Position numbers and translations under genes: made by a program. Shown in pieces: positions 24,983 through 36,000 of a stretch of 64,000 nt of DNA; the first letter of the stretch is position 1; each line of letters begins with the position of its first letter. This DNA is from Siphonodentalium dalli (lineage: Eukaryota; Mollusca; Scaphopoda; Gadilida; Siphonodentaliidae). Location of the stretch: the NCBI GenBank assembly GCA_032622095.1, contig CP136067.1, forward strand, positions 178,098,556 to 178,162,555, written 5' to 3'. The notes beneath the pieces were generated by a model that saw nothing but the letters and a program-made list of their open reading frames with translations, was not told where the DNA came from and ran no database searches.

Positions 24983-25281
24983 AGTTACTAGTTTATTGTC
25001 TGCACGATGTAAATCCGCGGCGATGGTGTTTAATACACACATACTCATACTCTCTCCAGCAATGACGAAGAACCGAAACTGTCATCAGCTCCAAGATATA
25101 CGATAATATCACAGAAATATTAGGAAAATATTGTTCTTAGTTTTGAATTCGCGCAGCTATGTGCGCGAATTTAAAGTGCCCGAATTCAAAACTGAGCGAA
25201 AGATAGTACTGCGCGAATTTAAATATGAGTAAGGTACGTAGAAAAACAATTTCGAGGTTCGAATGAGCCATATCCGGTTAA

Positions 25282-25674
25282 CCCTTTACCCCAACAAAAC
25301 GGCCAAAACCGGCCAAATAAAGCTTCAACAGCCTAAAATATCTTCGGTCTGTCTCAATAGAACCATACAAATATGGATATCATTGGAACCGGCTCCTTGA
25401 CCACATTGTGATAGTTACAGCTATGCCCTGTGCCAATGCATTCTCTTATATATGCGAGTCGACCATAGGTCGCCTCGCATATATAAGAGAATGCATTGGC
25501 CTAACAAATATCTTTTTTTAACACTTTTTACCATTTTTCCTTACATTCTTTAACAATTTTAGAATTTTTAATGTGTTAAGCCAATGCATTCTATTATATA
25601 TGCGAGGCGACCTATGGTCGACTCGCATATATAAGAGAATGCATTGGTACAGGGCCCTTCTGTTGGGTAAAGGG
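25282..25674. mobile_element. piggyBac-type MITE with two internal palindromes
   Basis: Ends read CCCTTTACCCCAACA and TGTTGGGTAAAGGG, flanked on both sides by TTAA (25278-25281, 25675-25678). A CCCTTT terminus with a TTAA target is the piggyBac signature. Inside are two ~69-bp palindromes (25432-25500 and 25580-25648), each GCCAATGCATTCTC...GCATTGGC and inverted relative to each other, around an AT-rich centre. No coding capacity. Confidence 0.85.
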
Positions 25675-25754
25675 TTAATTTGATTGAACAAAATTAACCT
25701 GAGGTTAGTAACCAGTCTGACAAATCAAGTCCAATTTACATCTATAAATTTTGG

Positions 25755-26055
25755 AACTTCTGTCTGTCTGTATGTATGTATGCATGCGATATATAGACTC
25801 GAAAACTGCTCGACCGATCAGATTCAAATTTGGTAGGTAGGCATATTTTGATCCGGGACAATATGGGCTGGTCCAATTTCACGTGTGACCGTTTCCTTGA
25901 CCTTGACCATGCTCATATACGCTCATATACCCATGTTTCTGGACCGATCGAAAAATAGTTTGCCCAGACGCTGTATATTCTGCCCAGACGGAGGTGATCA
26001 CAAATACATCCCAAAATAGCCTGGACGCACCAGGTAGTATTCAATAAACACATTA
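25755..26055. repeat. Dispersed repeat, family A (copy 1)
   Basis: Contains CTGTCTGTCTG, CTCGACCGATC, an AAATTTGGTA-like block, CCTTGACCTTGACC, CTCATATACGCTCATATA, CATGTTTCTGG and an end CACCAGGTAGTATT. The same ordered blocks occur at 49990-50545. This is a common type of invertebrate interspersed repeat; I cannot assign the class. Confidence 0.65.
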
Positions 26056-26235
26056 AAAAGTGGATACATACATGAAGCAGAGTTTTTGCGAGAAAATGCA
26101 CCTAGTCAGTGAGTAAAAACCAATAGGAGATGCATGACTCATATTTACTCTTTATTGTTCACCTTTTTTTCTGTAATTGCCGTACTTATTCTACTATATA
26201 TAGATGTAGCGACTGTACCATAAACATATAGTCGT

Positions 26236-26443
26236 ATGATGTATCTCATTGAACCAGAAATGGAGCTGGATTCTCGCTACACCTACAGCTTCGAGTGGCA
26301 TCTCTTCTACCGGATTGGTGGGAACAACGGCGGAAATTGGAAACAACATCGGACAACCTGCCGGTCGGAAGGAGGTCATCTCATCACACTTAGAACAAAG
26401 GCAATGCATAACTGGATACCGAGCGCCGTCGCGGCATGGCCAG
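26236..26443 (+). CDS. C-type lectin domain, N-terminal exon
   Basis: Encodes the first half of a C-type lectin (carbohydrate-recognition) fold: WHLFYRIGG, then NWKQHRTTCRSEGGHLITLR with the first conserved Cys and the GGHL core, then MHNWIPSAVAAWPG. It ends in a good donor, CCAG/GTCAGT, at 26443, one base into a codon (phase 1). The exon at 34873 begins in the matching phase. The true 5' end is uncertain. An in-frame TAA at 26221 limits it, and acceptors are possible at about 26230, 26258 and 26288 (CTACACCTACAG is the best). The ATG at 26236 may therefore be internal or intronic. No signal-peptide exon was identified upstream. Secreted or membrane-anchored lectins of this fold bind sugars in invertebrate immunity and cell adhesion. 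Confidence 0.78.
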
Positions 26444-26941
26444 GTCAGTCATTAATCTCGCTAACATTCCCTATAGTTAATGGATTCTCACACTTAGTTA
26501 TACAAGTGTGCATTGGAATGGTCTGGGTATAATAAAAGCAGACGGCAAACAGATAACTACCAGGATCGTTGTCCGAGCTTAAATGTCAGACAGCCTCGGT
26601 TTCTTCGACCAACATGGTACAGCGTGTTGAGCTTTTTAGTATTACATGTTTGTTAATTTCCAGCAGCGAGATCCGAGTCTGGGAATTAAGCACTTTTAAA
26701 GCGGATTGAACATGGCATTAACATACACACTGGGGCTTTAGCGGTCCTTACAGATACGGCACCTTTACGATTTCAATTCCACTCGATTTTGATCAGGGCC
26801 CGTCTATTCTGATTTGTAGAAAAATATGATAAAAAGTTTTTGTTTGCGAAAATCTATGAAAATGGCTCTCTGGAATATTGTTCCGATGAGGCGTTGTGTT
26901 ATAGCTATCACCCAAACCGCAAATTACGCAATATTATATAG

Positions 26942-27019
26942 ATAATGAATGGCTTGGAGTTGACTATGCCAAAATAGTGGTCATCGAGGAGGCATAGTCA
27001 ACGACATGTCATTCATTAT
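26942..27019. mobile_element. 78-bp hairpin (small MITE)
   Basis: 29-bp arms: ATAATGAATGGC...TTGACTATGCC (26942-26970) and the inverse (26991-27019), 20-nt loop. Lies in the lectin intron. Confidence 0.7.
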
Positions 27020-28843
27020 TTATTAATTTATAACGAACATTGGTGAAAATTCTCACACACTTTCTGTGTCTGATTTTGTCACATTTTTATTTGCCTTGAA
27101 TTTTGGAAATCGGTCTCAGATTTTACAATTTACGGCAATCTTTTGACGTTGGCAGGGAGCATAACCATGTTATCAGTTACATCTAACAGCATCTCTTCAT
27201 GATTCATGCATTTATTTCTATAAATACGTAATTAACAAAGACATTTTGGCGAACTTTTAGAAGATAACTTGCTTAACATCGATTAAAGCGGAAAAGGAAA
27301 CTATAAATAACGTCCACTGGCATTACAAAATTAGGACTGGCCGATTGCCAACTAAACGGACACACTACTATATACGTTGGCTAGCTATGATCGGACATGT
27401 GTAAGATCATTACAATTCACCAATAAATCTAATGATATACCGATATTGCAACAAGTATCGTACAAGGTATAGTTTAAGTTTGGCCATATATTCAGGCGGC
27501 AACCCGATTTCGCGAAATGAATTTGTTACTATAAATAGAAAAAGAATAGTAGGCATGTAGGAATCCTACTGGGGTACTATCGTAAAATAGTATAGCAGTG
27601 TGCAGCCAATCAGAATGCCACGTGAGATATAATATATATAAATATTGATCAACATTGAGACACATTCTTATCTCTATGTGAATTATTGAACACTTTTTAT
27701 TCAGACAGATATTTGAACAGATGGTGTGTGGGTCGGTCGGTTGGTTGGGGTTTATCTTCGTTTCAGCCGCTAGGCATATCATGTCGTTGTCACTTTTACG
27801 GGTGGAGGAAAGACCACGCAGAGAGTTAATTTCACCGAGAAATTATTCCACTGCGTGTATAAACCACCGATCCAGGAAATCAACTGACGAACTTGCCCAG
27901 ATACACGATTCTGGTGACCCTCCTTTTTCGTGGATCATAAATCCGCGCTAACCGGAATTAGAACCAGCTTCGTCAGCACTGGACGGCCTATGACGGCAAA
28001 ATACAATGATCACTCCACAGACTGGACCGGGGGGCTCTATTTGAACCTATAGTACGTGTATGTGAATATTAGTTGGATAAGAGTAAGGGGTTCAGATCAA
28101 TAACAGCTAAATCTCAGTTCAGTCAGGCATTGGCATGCATACTAGATCATATTAGATTCATCCCATAAAGCATATTTATATAAAGTGCACAAAGTAAACG
28201 ATTTAGGCTAACCTGGCCCCGCTTTTCGTACGTATTGGGCAATTTATATAGCATGATTAAGTTTACCCCACGTATATTATATACACTACATAGGTCCCCA
28301 TATCATCATATTCTAACAACAACAACATTTCTTGAAATTCCGCTTCAGTTATCAGAATCGATTAATTGACAAATATTAATGCTAACCACTGTCAACTATA
28401 GTAACAAATTACCCAACAAGTTTTATATATCAACATTTTGTTCCACAACATTTGGTATCGAGAGTATGTCGGTCGGCATTCGTCGAATATTTGCCAGGCC
28501 GCCAAATATTCAAGGTGGTGGAAAATAAACGATTGCAAAAATCTATATCTGTAACTCTGAGATTTGATCGGTGGGTTCGTCGACTCGAATAAAATAGTGT
28601 TTACCCCCGAAGCCAAAAAAGTAGTCATTTAGGAGCGTTAATTCGGATTGTGCATCTTTAATCAAAATATCGAGTGAGCAAAGTTCGTCTTCCAGCGTTA
28701 ATACGCGGGTTCACGAAGACGCTCAGACTTTTGAACAGACAGACCAAATGCATATAATGATTCTACATTAACCGTTTCTAATATAGATGGAATATATTGT
28801 GGTATAAAAGAAATAATGGGAAATTGTGGGAGATCAGTGAATG
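27020..28843. other. Lectin intron, no exon confirmed
   Basis: No coding exon is needed here for the lectin fold. A 76-codon frame at 27721-27951 has no recognised features. A short stretch near 27975-28045 reads STGRPMT and is discussed under rejected items. Confidence 0.5.
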
Positions 28844-29180
28844 ATCTTAAAGTGGTGTGAAGCACTCCGGTTTGGTGATCAAATATAAATGTAGGATAAT
28901 CTTGCTTAAAGTAGTTATTTTTACAAATATTAATCTAAACTGACAACACACACCGTCATTATTATAGTGACTCTCGATGGCATAATCGTTTTCGTTACAT
29001 TGTCGCCAATAGTTGCATCCTGAATCGAGAAGTAAATATTTACAATTGAGCGTAGGTCAGATGATGTTTGCTGTTGAGTGGTACGGTCGATTTGCTTGAG
29101 ATTGTCGACGATGTAGTAGAATGCTACATTCCTCCAGTTGGTATAGTGCCTGAATACTAACATAACACACCCGAAGCACA
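28844..29180. repeat. Direct repeat B, copy 1 (in lectin intron)
   Basis: Shares TCTTAAAGTG, TTTTTACAAATA, GTGACTCTCGATGGC, CGTTTTCGTTA, AAATATTTACAATTGAGCGT, GATTTGCTT and GCCTGAATACTAAC in order with 35171-35486, on the same strand. The minus strand of this copy is open for 88 codons; the other copy is interrupted on that strand. Confidence 0.8.
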
Positions 29181-29890
29181 AAACATCAAAGGACACACAC
29201 CAAGTGGCAACGTATTCAGCGTAGACCCTTGTGACACATGAATGTCACCACTATGGAGATACATCAATTTTAAATAATATGGAAACCTCAAGTATAACCG
29301 ACTTCATACAAATAATTAATAACTATTTCACAAGAGTAGTTTTTAGAATTCATCGTTATCGCAACAATACAGTTCAATGACATAACACAACGACGAGAGA
29401 GACGCGGAGATAATGATTGTGGTGGGAATAGGTAATACAATGATGACGAACCCGTGAACTCACATAGGGTTCAACAAAAAGCCGACGGCACCAACCGTAT
29501 CCGACGGCACTCGACCGTGCCACCCCATGTGTCCGAATGAGATTGTTCATACGCTATCGTGTAGAATAGGTTTGTAAGTACAAAAAGTTCATTTCCTCAG
29601 CGGGTAGCTCGAGAGGAACCGATATTGTTAAAGATCGATTCACCAGGTACGCAAAAACAAAACAGGCACAGACAGAACCTCCCCTAGCTGTCTGACCACG
29701 GAGGGATATACTGTAATTCGGCGACCAAAATCCCATGCCAGCAATCAAGTTCAAGCGCAAATCCATTTACTGTTGAACCCAGCTACCCCTCTCATGCCAA
29801 TCACCACCAAAAAATCAGCATGTATTTTAATTTGTGATTACTCATTTACTTCATTCATGATTCCCGTTGTCCAGAATACCCAGAATGTAA
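29181..29890. other. Lectin intron, unassigned
   Basis: No gene seen. A 70-codon minus-strand frame at 29554-29766 is unrecognised. The region around 29480-29520 has a short GCCGACGGCAC/TCCGACGGCAC duplication. Confidence 0.45.
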
Positions 29891-29898
29891 CAACAATC

Positions 29899-32285
29899 AA
29901 GTCCATTTGTGAGGTGCCACTATTTGTACTGCTCGTTGAGTCGGAGTCCATTTGCTTCCCTATATGCAATAGGTTTCTTCGACTCCACAAAACGACCGCT
30001 GGCATCTAAAACTGTGAAAAAACAAACAGCAGCTTTCACATCGTAAAATGCTTCAGTCTACCAAAAGCAATGTCGATTTTACTAATGTCTTTCAATTACA
30101 TTTATCAGGCCATACTAACCCGGATCCGTTGTCTCAGACCAACGCTGATAATTCAATCTCATGTTTTCACTATAACGTAAGGAGTATCCGAAATAATCTT
30201 GAAAAAATTGCAGACCTTATAAACTAATTAGACATTCTATGTTTCACGGAAACACATCTTGACCCATTTTACCCTTCTAACCAACAAGAAATCGACCGTA
30301 ATTCAAAGGGTGGCGGAATATGTGTAATGTTCGCTGACCACTTAATATTTAATCGTAAACCTGAATTGGAATTTGACTTCCTGTTTCTAGTTCGAAATCT
30401 ACTCAAAGAAATATCGCATTGTTCTTGGAATATCGTACATATCTGATCAATTTTGTTCCCAAAATTATTGGGGACTACTGGAAACCTCAATTTCAGATGC
30501 TCTTGACATTTCCGAATATGTATTCATCGCAGGGGATTTTAATTCCAATTTCGTGGATGATTCATCGAAGTTGAAAAAGACAACGGATGGTTTCATCATG
30601 AAAAATGCTATAATAGTCCCCACTAGAGTGACCAGCACCTCAAGTACATTGCTTGACCCAATTTTAACCTAAAACTTTCTCCGTATAATAGCCGATTTCC
30701 TAGAACCGGAGTTTGAGACCACCCAGGTGAATATGCCGCATATCATTTCAAAATACGACCGCAGCGTCATTTCGACTTAATGTGTGGGATTACAGAAAAG
30801 GTAACTTTTATCGTGCAAATAGTCTACTTGCCCATGTCGACTGGGTTGACCTCATAACAAGTGCGCCGGATATGAACACAGCTGTCAATAACTTTCAACT
30901 AGAATTCATATCAATAATGGCGAAAACAATCCCACAATCATACGTTACTGTAAGAACCTCCGATAAAATTTGGTTCAATTCGGACATCCGTTGTGATAGC
31001 AAATAACCCTGAAGTCTGGAGAAAATACAAACACATAAGAAACAAAGTCAATATCACGAAGAAGCACGCGAAAATCAAATTTTTAAGAAAATATAGAAGA
31101 ACGAATAAAAGAAGCATCTAACCTCTGTGACTTTTGGAGAATAATATATTACTTATTAAACAAGAAACGAGCGAAAAATATCATGCACTATACAGCGCCT
31201 TCGGCACTGTCTATGCCAACAGTAAGACATATGCAATCGATGATGTCGAAATAGCAAAAAAATTCAACGAAAGCTAACATAAATGATACTAATAATAACT
31301 TGCCTAATTTTCCGAAGCGCAATGCAAACACCATGCCAGAGCAAACATCATGCCAGATTTGGTGTTCACATAATCAGGGGTTGAATCAGCAATCAAATCA
31401 TTTAACCTTAATAAAGCCCATGTGCATGATGGGATTAGTGTTAAAATGATCCGCGAGACAGCAAAATGGATAGCTCACCCACTCGTCCTTCTATTCAGGA
31501 AATCTATTAACTCATAGAAATTCCCAGAGTCCTGGAAATCCGCAAACGTGATCCCGGTTTTCAAAAAAGATAATCCCGCTGACGCCAAAAATTACCGACC
31601 AATTTCCCTTCTACCATGTGTGGCTAAACGTTTTGGGAAAGTGTTTCTGAAACAGATTAGTACATTTTTCATTGTAAATGCAATTTTGTATTTCCATCAA
31701 TCAGGTTTTCTCACAGGTCATAATACAACATACCAACTACTAGACCTATATCACAACCTGTGCCAATCCCTTGACATAGAACTATTTACATGTTCTATAT
31801 TCTGTGATATTTTCAAAGCCATTGAAAGGGTTCGGCACAGAGGACTGATATACAAATTAAATGATTATGGATTAGAAGGAAATATTTTACATTGGATAGA
31901 AAACTATCTAGTAAATCGGACGCAAAGGGTCCTAATCAATGACCCATTTTAAAAATATGAGGTTATCGCAGCGGGAGTTCCGAAATGGTCTATCCTGAGT
32001 CCGTTTTTGTTCTTAGTCTATATAAATGATTCAGCCGACGGTATTGAACCAATAACGAGAACGTATGCCGACGACACCTGACTCACGAACAGTCACTTTG
32101 ATCTTAATCTACTTGAACATATACTATGAACAGCGATTTAGACAAAATTACAGCGTGGTCCTGAAACTGGCTGGTCAGCTTCAATCCAACTAAAACAGTT
32201 GGCATGTCCTTTTCCTTAGCAGAGAAACCAAACCTCAATTTCTTAGGAAATTCAATGATTGTCTCTAATCAATTGTCCGTCGGTG
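29899..32285 (+). pseudogene. Decayed relative of the 2A-bearing CR1-like LINE
   Basis: Nucleotide and protein similarity to the 6685-10053 ORF, but on the plus strand and with many stops and frameshifts. Matches begin in the 5' leader (GTCCATTTGTG at about 29900) and continue through FHYNVRSIRNN, CFTETHL and GGGICVMFADHLIFNRK. They then run through RTSDKIWFNSDIR (about 30955), KNYRPISLLPC (31590), HNTTYQL and YADDT (32064). The 2A site is destroyed: 30108-30128 reads GHTNPDP in place of GDIEINPGP. In RT, GVPQGS has become GVPKWS and DISKAF has become DIFKAI. The C-terminal ~350 residues are missing. It lies in sense orientation in the lectin intron and has long been inactive. Confidence 0.92.
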
Positions 32286-32409
32286 GTCACACACCTTGAT
32301 TATAAGCTATTATTATAATTACTAACTGATGATGGTACACGTACTCTTGTGCATGGTATATTTGTTGCGCATTCGAGGGAATTAAATGTGCGTGTTCATG
32401 TACATATAT

Positions 32410-32419
32410 GTTCATATAG

Positions 32420-32475
<56 letters not shown>
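32410..32475. repeat. (TA)n microsatellite
   Basis: About 30 uninterrupted TA units (32423-32475), just downstream of the truncated LINE copy. Confidence 0.95.
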
Positions 32476-32477
<2 letters not shown>

Positions 32478-33747
32478 GATGTCACGTTTCAATGGATTCA
32501 AACTTAATGGACAATTAGTTCAATAATCTAAACCTGAATGCGCCGTGGACATATATACACAGGGGCGGGTCTAGAGGGCCTGATTTGGAGGTGTGGGACT
32601 GTTCTTCTTTGAAATTTCCAACTGCTCCAAACCTTGAATCTCACCAAACGCACAGGTTCGCGTAAATCCATGTACGCACCACGTTGTGCTTTAATCTAAC
32701 TTTCCACTCACAGTAATCATCTAGGCGGCCCCGTATTGAGCGATTTCCTTTATATCTGAACCTGACACACCTCTAAGGTTGAATCATTTCCAACTGATGG
32801 CCATTTCAGTCCAACAATTTGGCCAAAAAATAAGCAAATGTTGCCTAAAAAAATCACCAGTAATAAAATGTTGGAAAATCAAACTACGAGAACAATTTCA
32901 ACATATTGTTTATGTCAAATTTCCAACTAATGTCGTGTCAGGTATGAAACTTTCAGCTTTTGAATATTTTGATTAAAGTTGGGATGAGACACCCCCTGTA
33001 TACATGGACATGGTGAATGCCCAGTAAAATGAAAAACATATTTTATTGTATAATGTGCAAACGGAAAATGTGTCACATTTAATTCGCGATATTGAAACTT
33101 CTATATATAATATATAATATATAATCCAATCCGAATGATTAGACACCAATTTGTAGAGATGTATGCGACGAAGAGATCTCAAACTGACAATGACCATGCG
33201 TTTGGTGCGACACTCAATTCACAGATTGTCTATGAACTCAAACAAACCTTTAACAATGTTGTTTAAATATCTTTAAAATTACCAATAGCAATACCTGAAA
33301 GTTTGAGTTGGATATTAATAATTTCGGCATTTCCATTTTTTAAATGTTTTCACTTCACTATACTGCCCAACCATACCTCTAGCAGGAAGCGGCTAGATGT
33401 TTACAGGTGTACAGCAATATCATATTGCAGTTCAGTGAGAACTAAAAGGAAAAACTATTAACAAGTAAAGGAGACACATGAATATATGCGTATCTTCGCC
33501 GGCGATGTGTAAACACTCTGCAGTAACCTTCGCCGGTTAACGGGTTCGCCGCTTAGATTTCTCACCGGCTATGTGTAAACGGCACCTTAGAAGAGTTGAC
33601 TGTTGTGTTTATTATATTTCCTATACCAGTTTGTTACGATCCACACAACAATGAAACACACGGTTAGACCTAATACGTTCTTAAAGCTACAAGATAACCA
33701 GCCATGCATGTTAAATAACACGCAAGGATACCAAATGACGCAGTGCT
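32476..33747. other. Lectin intron, unassigned
   Basis: No gene. Short related phrases GCCGGCGATGTGTAAAC and ACCGGCTATGTGTAAAC at about 33500 and 33565 look like repeated ends of an unrecognised small element. Confidence 0.45.
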
Positions 33748-33823
33748 GAGAGTATGATAACATCTTGAGAGTAGGATACCATCTTGAGAGTAGGATAACA
33801 TCTTGAGATTAGGCTAACACGTT
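33748..33823. repeat. 19-bp tandem repeat, four units
   Basis: GAGAGTAGGATAACATCTT repeated four times with one to a few changes per unit. Confidence 0.9.
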
Positions 33824-34094
33824 CTGTCTTCTGGAAGTGGGGATATGATTTATATTATTACATAACAAGTTGATGAAAATATAATATAAATCCTTTCGGC
33901 AGCTGTATGTCGACAGTGGCATATTTTGTTCCACGAAATTTCACACGGTTGTTCATTTTTTAAATGAACCAAGTATGTACTGGCTACTGCTATGCCCATG
34001 TTTGTATGTGACCAGCGATTAACAATACAGTCGCTATGTCTCTCAGATCGACGACCACAGATATGTACAAACTACCAGGACTGTATATTATAAG

Positions 34095-34232
34095 TTACGG
34101 GACGCTTAGTGGTTCGATATGTGTCACGTGAGGCGAAGTGAGATAAGTATAAGGCGAGGCCGTAGGCCGAGCCTAATATTGATCTCGCCGAGCGTCACAT
34201 AACACCATATGCGACCACTAAGCGTCCCGTAA
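34095..34232. mobile_element. 138-bp hairpin MITE
   Basis: Arms TTACGGGACGCTTAGTGGT (34095) and its inverse (ending 34232), continuing imperfectly inward, with a second GC-rich palindrome GGCGAGGCCGTAGGCCGAGCC in the centre. No ORF. 640 bp upstream of the lectin acceptor. Confidence 0.8.
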
Positions 34233-34872
34233 TGTATTTATTATATCATTGGACAAAATACAGCATATCCCTTTAATTATTCGTCGCTGTAATTTATTTT
34301 AATTTAGTACGATAAATGGTTCGCCTATGGCCATTAACTTATGTAACGTCACGGCGACACGCCATGTCTTTGAACGTCAACGCATTGAGTCAATGGCTGA
34401 TCACCAGAAGTAGGACAACGTGTTGAGTTTCATAGTTAATATATGAGTTTTTAGAATTCCTCAAATATATTGCATGCAGGTTTTGGTGCATGGTACGATG
34501 ACTTTAAATTAGCAGAAAATGATTTCCGACATATATCACCTCTCTTGGCGCCAAAATACACCCAAACTATCCCCGAAGCGATAGAGTTTTCTGAAAAACA
34601 AGATGGTGGATAAGCACCTAACATTGATTTCACGTGGGGTCACTGACTTAATATGGGTTCATATACCGACACTCTGTATCGACGCTGATTGGCTAATCAC
34701 AAGAGCTGACAAAATATAAACCCAGTTCGTGAATGCGAACCCAGATGGTTCTCTTGCGTGTGTTGAGAAACAACAATGCAAATGTGCAATTTAGTTTCTA
34801 CAATATTTTTTATGTCAGGAAGTGTTCCTACAATAAATACATGTAGAGCATCTTTTATAATTTTCTTTTCAG

Positions 34873-35135
34873 GAAATCGGCCGACGTTCTATCACGTTGA
34901 TGGAACGGACATGGTAACAGAGGGAAAGTGGCGGGACAATAACGGGAATACGTTCAAACCGTCCTGGGGTCCAGATCAACCTGACGGATATAAGTCTTCG
35001 CAGGCGGACTGTGGAAAATCCTCGCCTGGTCAGGACTGTCTTCAAGTTAATAAAAACAACGGAGTGGGAAACGACGTTGAATGTTGCTGGAACAGATTTA
35101 CTAGCACAGGATACATATGTGCCATTGATTTGTGA
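34873..35135 (+). CDS. C-type lectin domain, C-terminal exon
   Basis: Preceded by a strong acceptor (TTTTCTTTTCAG). Starts with two bases of a codon, so it joins the phase-1 donor at 26443 to restore a Gly codon. Encodes FYHVDGTD, TEGKW, SWGPDQPDG, DCLQV, GNDVEC and GYICAIDL, then a stop. This is the second half of a C-type lectin domain, with the WIGL-equivalent strand, the Ca-site-2 tripeptide and the last Cys of the fold. The tripeptide is QPD, which in characterised lectins favours galactose, and the ND pair that also ligates calcium is kept. Cysteines in DCL, VEC and YIC fit the two conserved disulfides; ADC and the doubled CC add extra ones. The stop lies four residues after the terminal Cys, so the protein ends with this domain. 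The intron between the exons is 8.4 kb and full of repeats. Confidence 0.85.
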
Positions 35136-35170
35136 ATATTCTCGTATATCTTATACTGATTTAGCTTTCG

Positions 35171-35486
35171 TCTTAAAGTGATGTGAGAATAATCTTGTTC
35201 AGAGTAGTAATTTTTACAAATAGTATATCAAAATTCCTTCATGCATCGTCATTCTTATATATTAATTAAATGCAGTGACTCTCGATGGCGAATTCGTTTT
35301 CGTTAGTTTATCGCTGATAGATGCGTCCCGAATCAAGTGGTAAATATTTACAATTGAGCGTAGATCTGACGATGCTTTCCATTGAGTTTTACGGCAGATT
35401 TGCTTCAAATTTTCGGCGATAATAGTAGAATATTATATTCCTTCAGCTGGCATAGCGCCTGAATACTAACTTCACGCACCGGAACA
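35171..35486. repeat. Direct repeat B, copy 2 (after lectin stop)
   Basis: Begins 35 bp after the lectin stop codon and is homologous to 28844-29180. It may form part of the lectin 3' UTR. Divergence between copies is considerable, so the duplication is old. Confidence 0.8.
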
Positions 35487-35566
35487 AGTATATAATATGT
35501 CTTTAACATTACTATGACAACGCTTCGAGGTTAATGCACTTTGTCGATATGACTTGGTCAAAATCA

Positions 35567-36000
35567 GATGCCCACTGGAATAGGCTGATATCCGTAAAAT
35601 CATATGCCCACTGGAATAGACTGATATCCATAAAATCACATGCCCACTGGAATAGACTGATATCCATAAAATCACATGCCCACTGGAATAGACTGATATC
35701 CATAAAATCACATGCCCACTGGAATAGACTGATATCCATAAAATCACATGCCCACTGGAATAGACTGATATCCATAAAATCACATGCCCACTGGAATAGA
35801 CTGATATCCATAAAATCACATGCCCACTGGAATAGACTGATATCCATAAAATCACATGCCCACTGGAATAGACTGATATCCATAAAATCACATGCCCACT
35901 GGAATAGACTGATATCCATAAAATCACAAGCCCGCTGGAATAGACTGATATCCATAAAATCACATGCCCACTGGAATAGACTGATATCCATTTCCTATAT
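35567..36000. repeat. 36-bp minisatellite, twelve copies
   Basis: CCCACTGGAATAGACTGATA followed by TCCATAAAATCACATG, with unit starts every 36 bases from 35571 to 35967. Most inner units are identical; first, second and eleventh differ slightly. 36 is divisible by three and the unit lacks stops in several frames, so it opens ~160-190 codon repetitive frames on both strands. I do not regard these as genes. Young or gene-converted array. Confidence 0.95.

Noticed and set aside
27962-28060. A stretch reading SFVSTGRPMT...DWTGG, like the STGRPxT region of some C-type lectin domains
   Set aside because: Short, no convincing splice sites, and the lectin fold is already complete when the 26443 and 34873 exons are joined. 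It might be a relic of a second lectin.
28930-29196. 88-codon minus-strand frame in direct repeat B
   Set aside because: The homologous frame in the other copy is interrupted and no family is recognisable.
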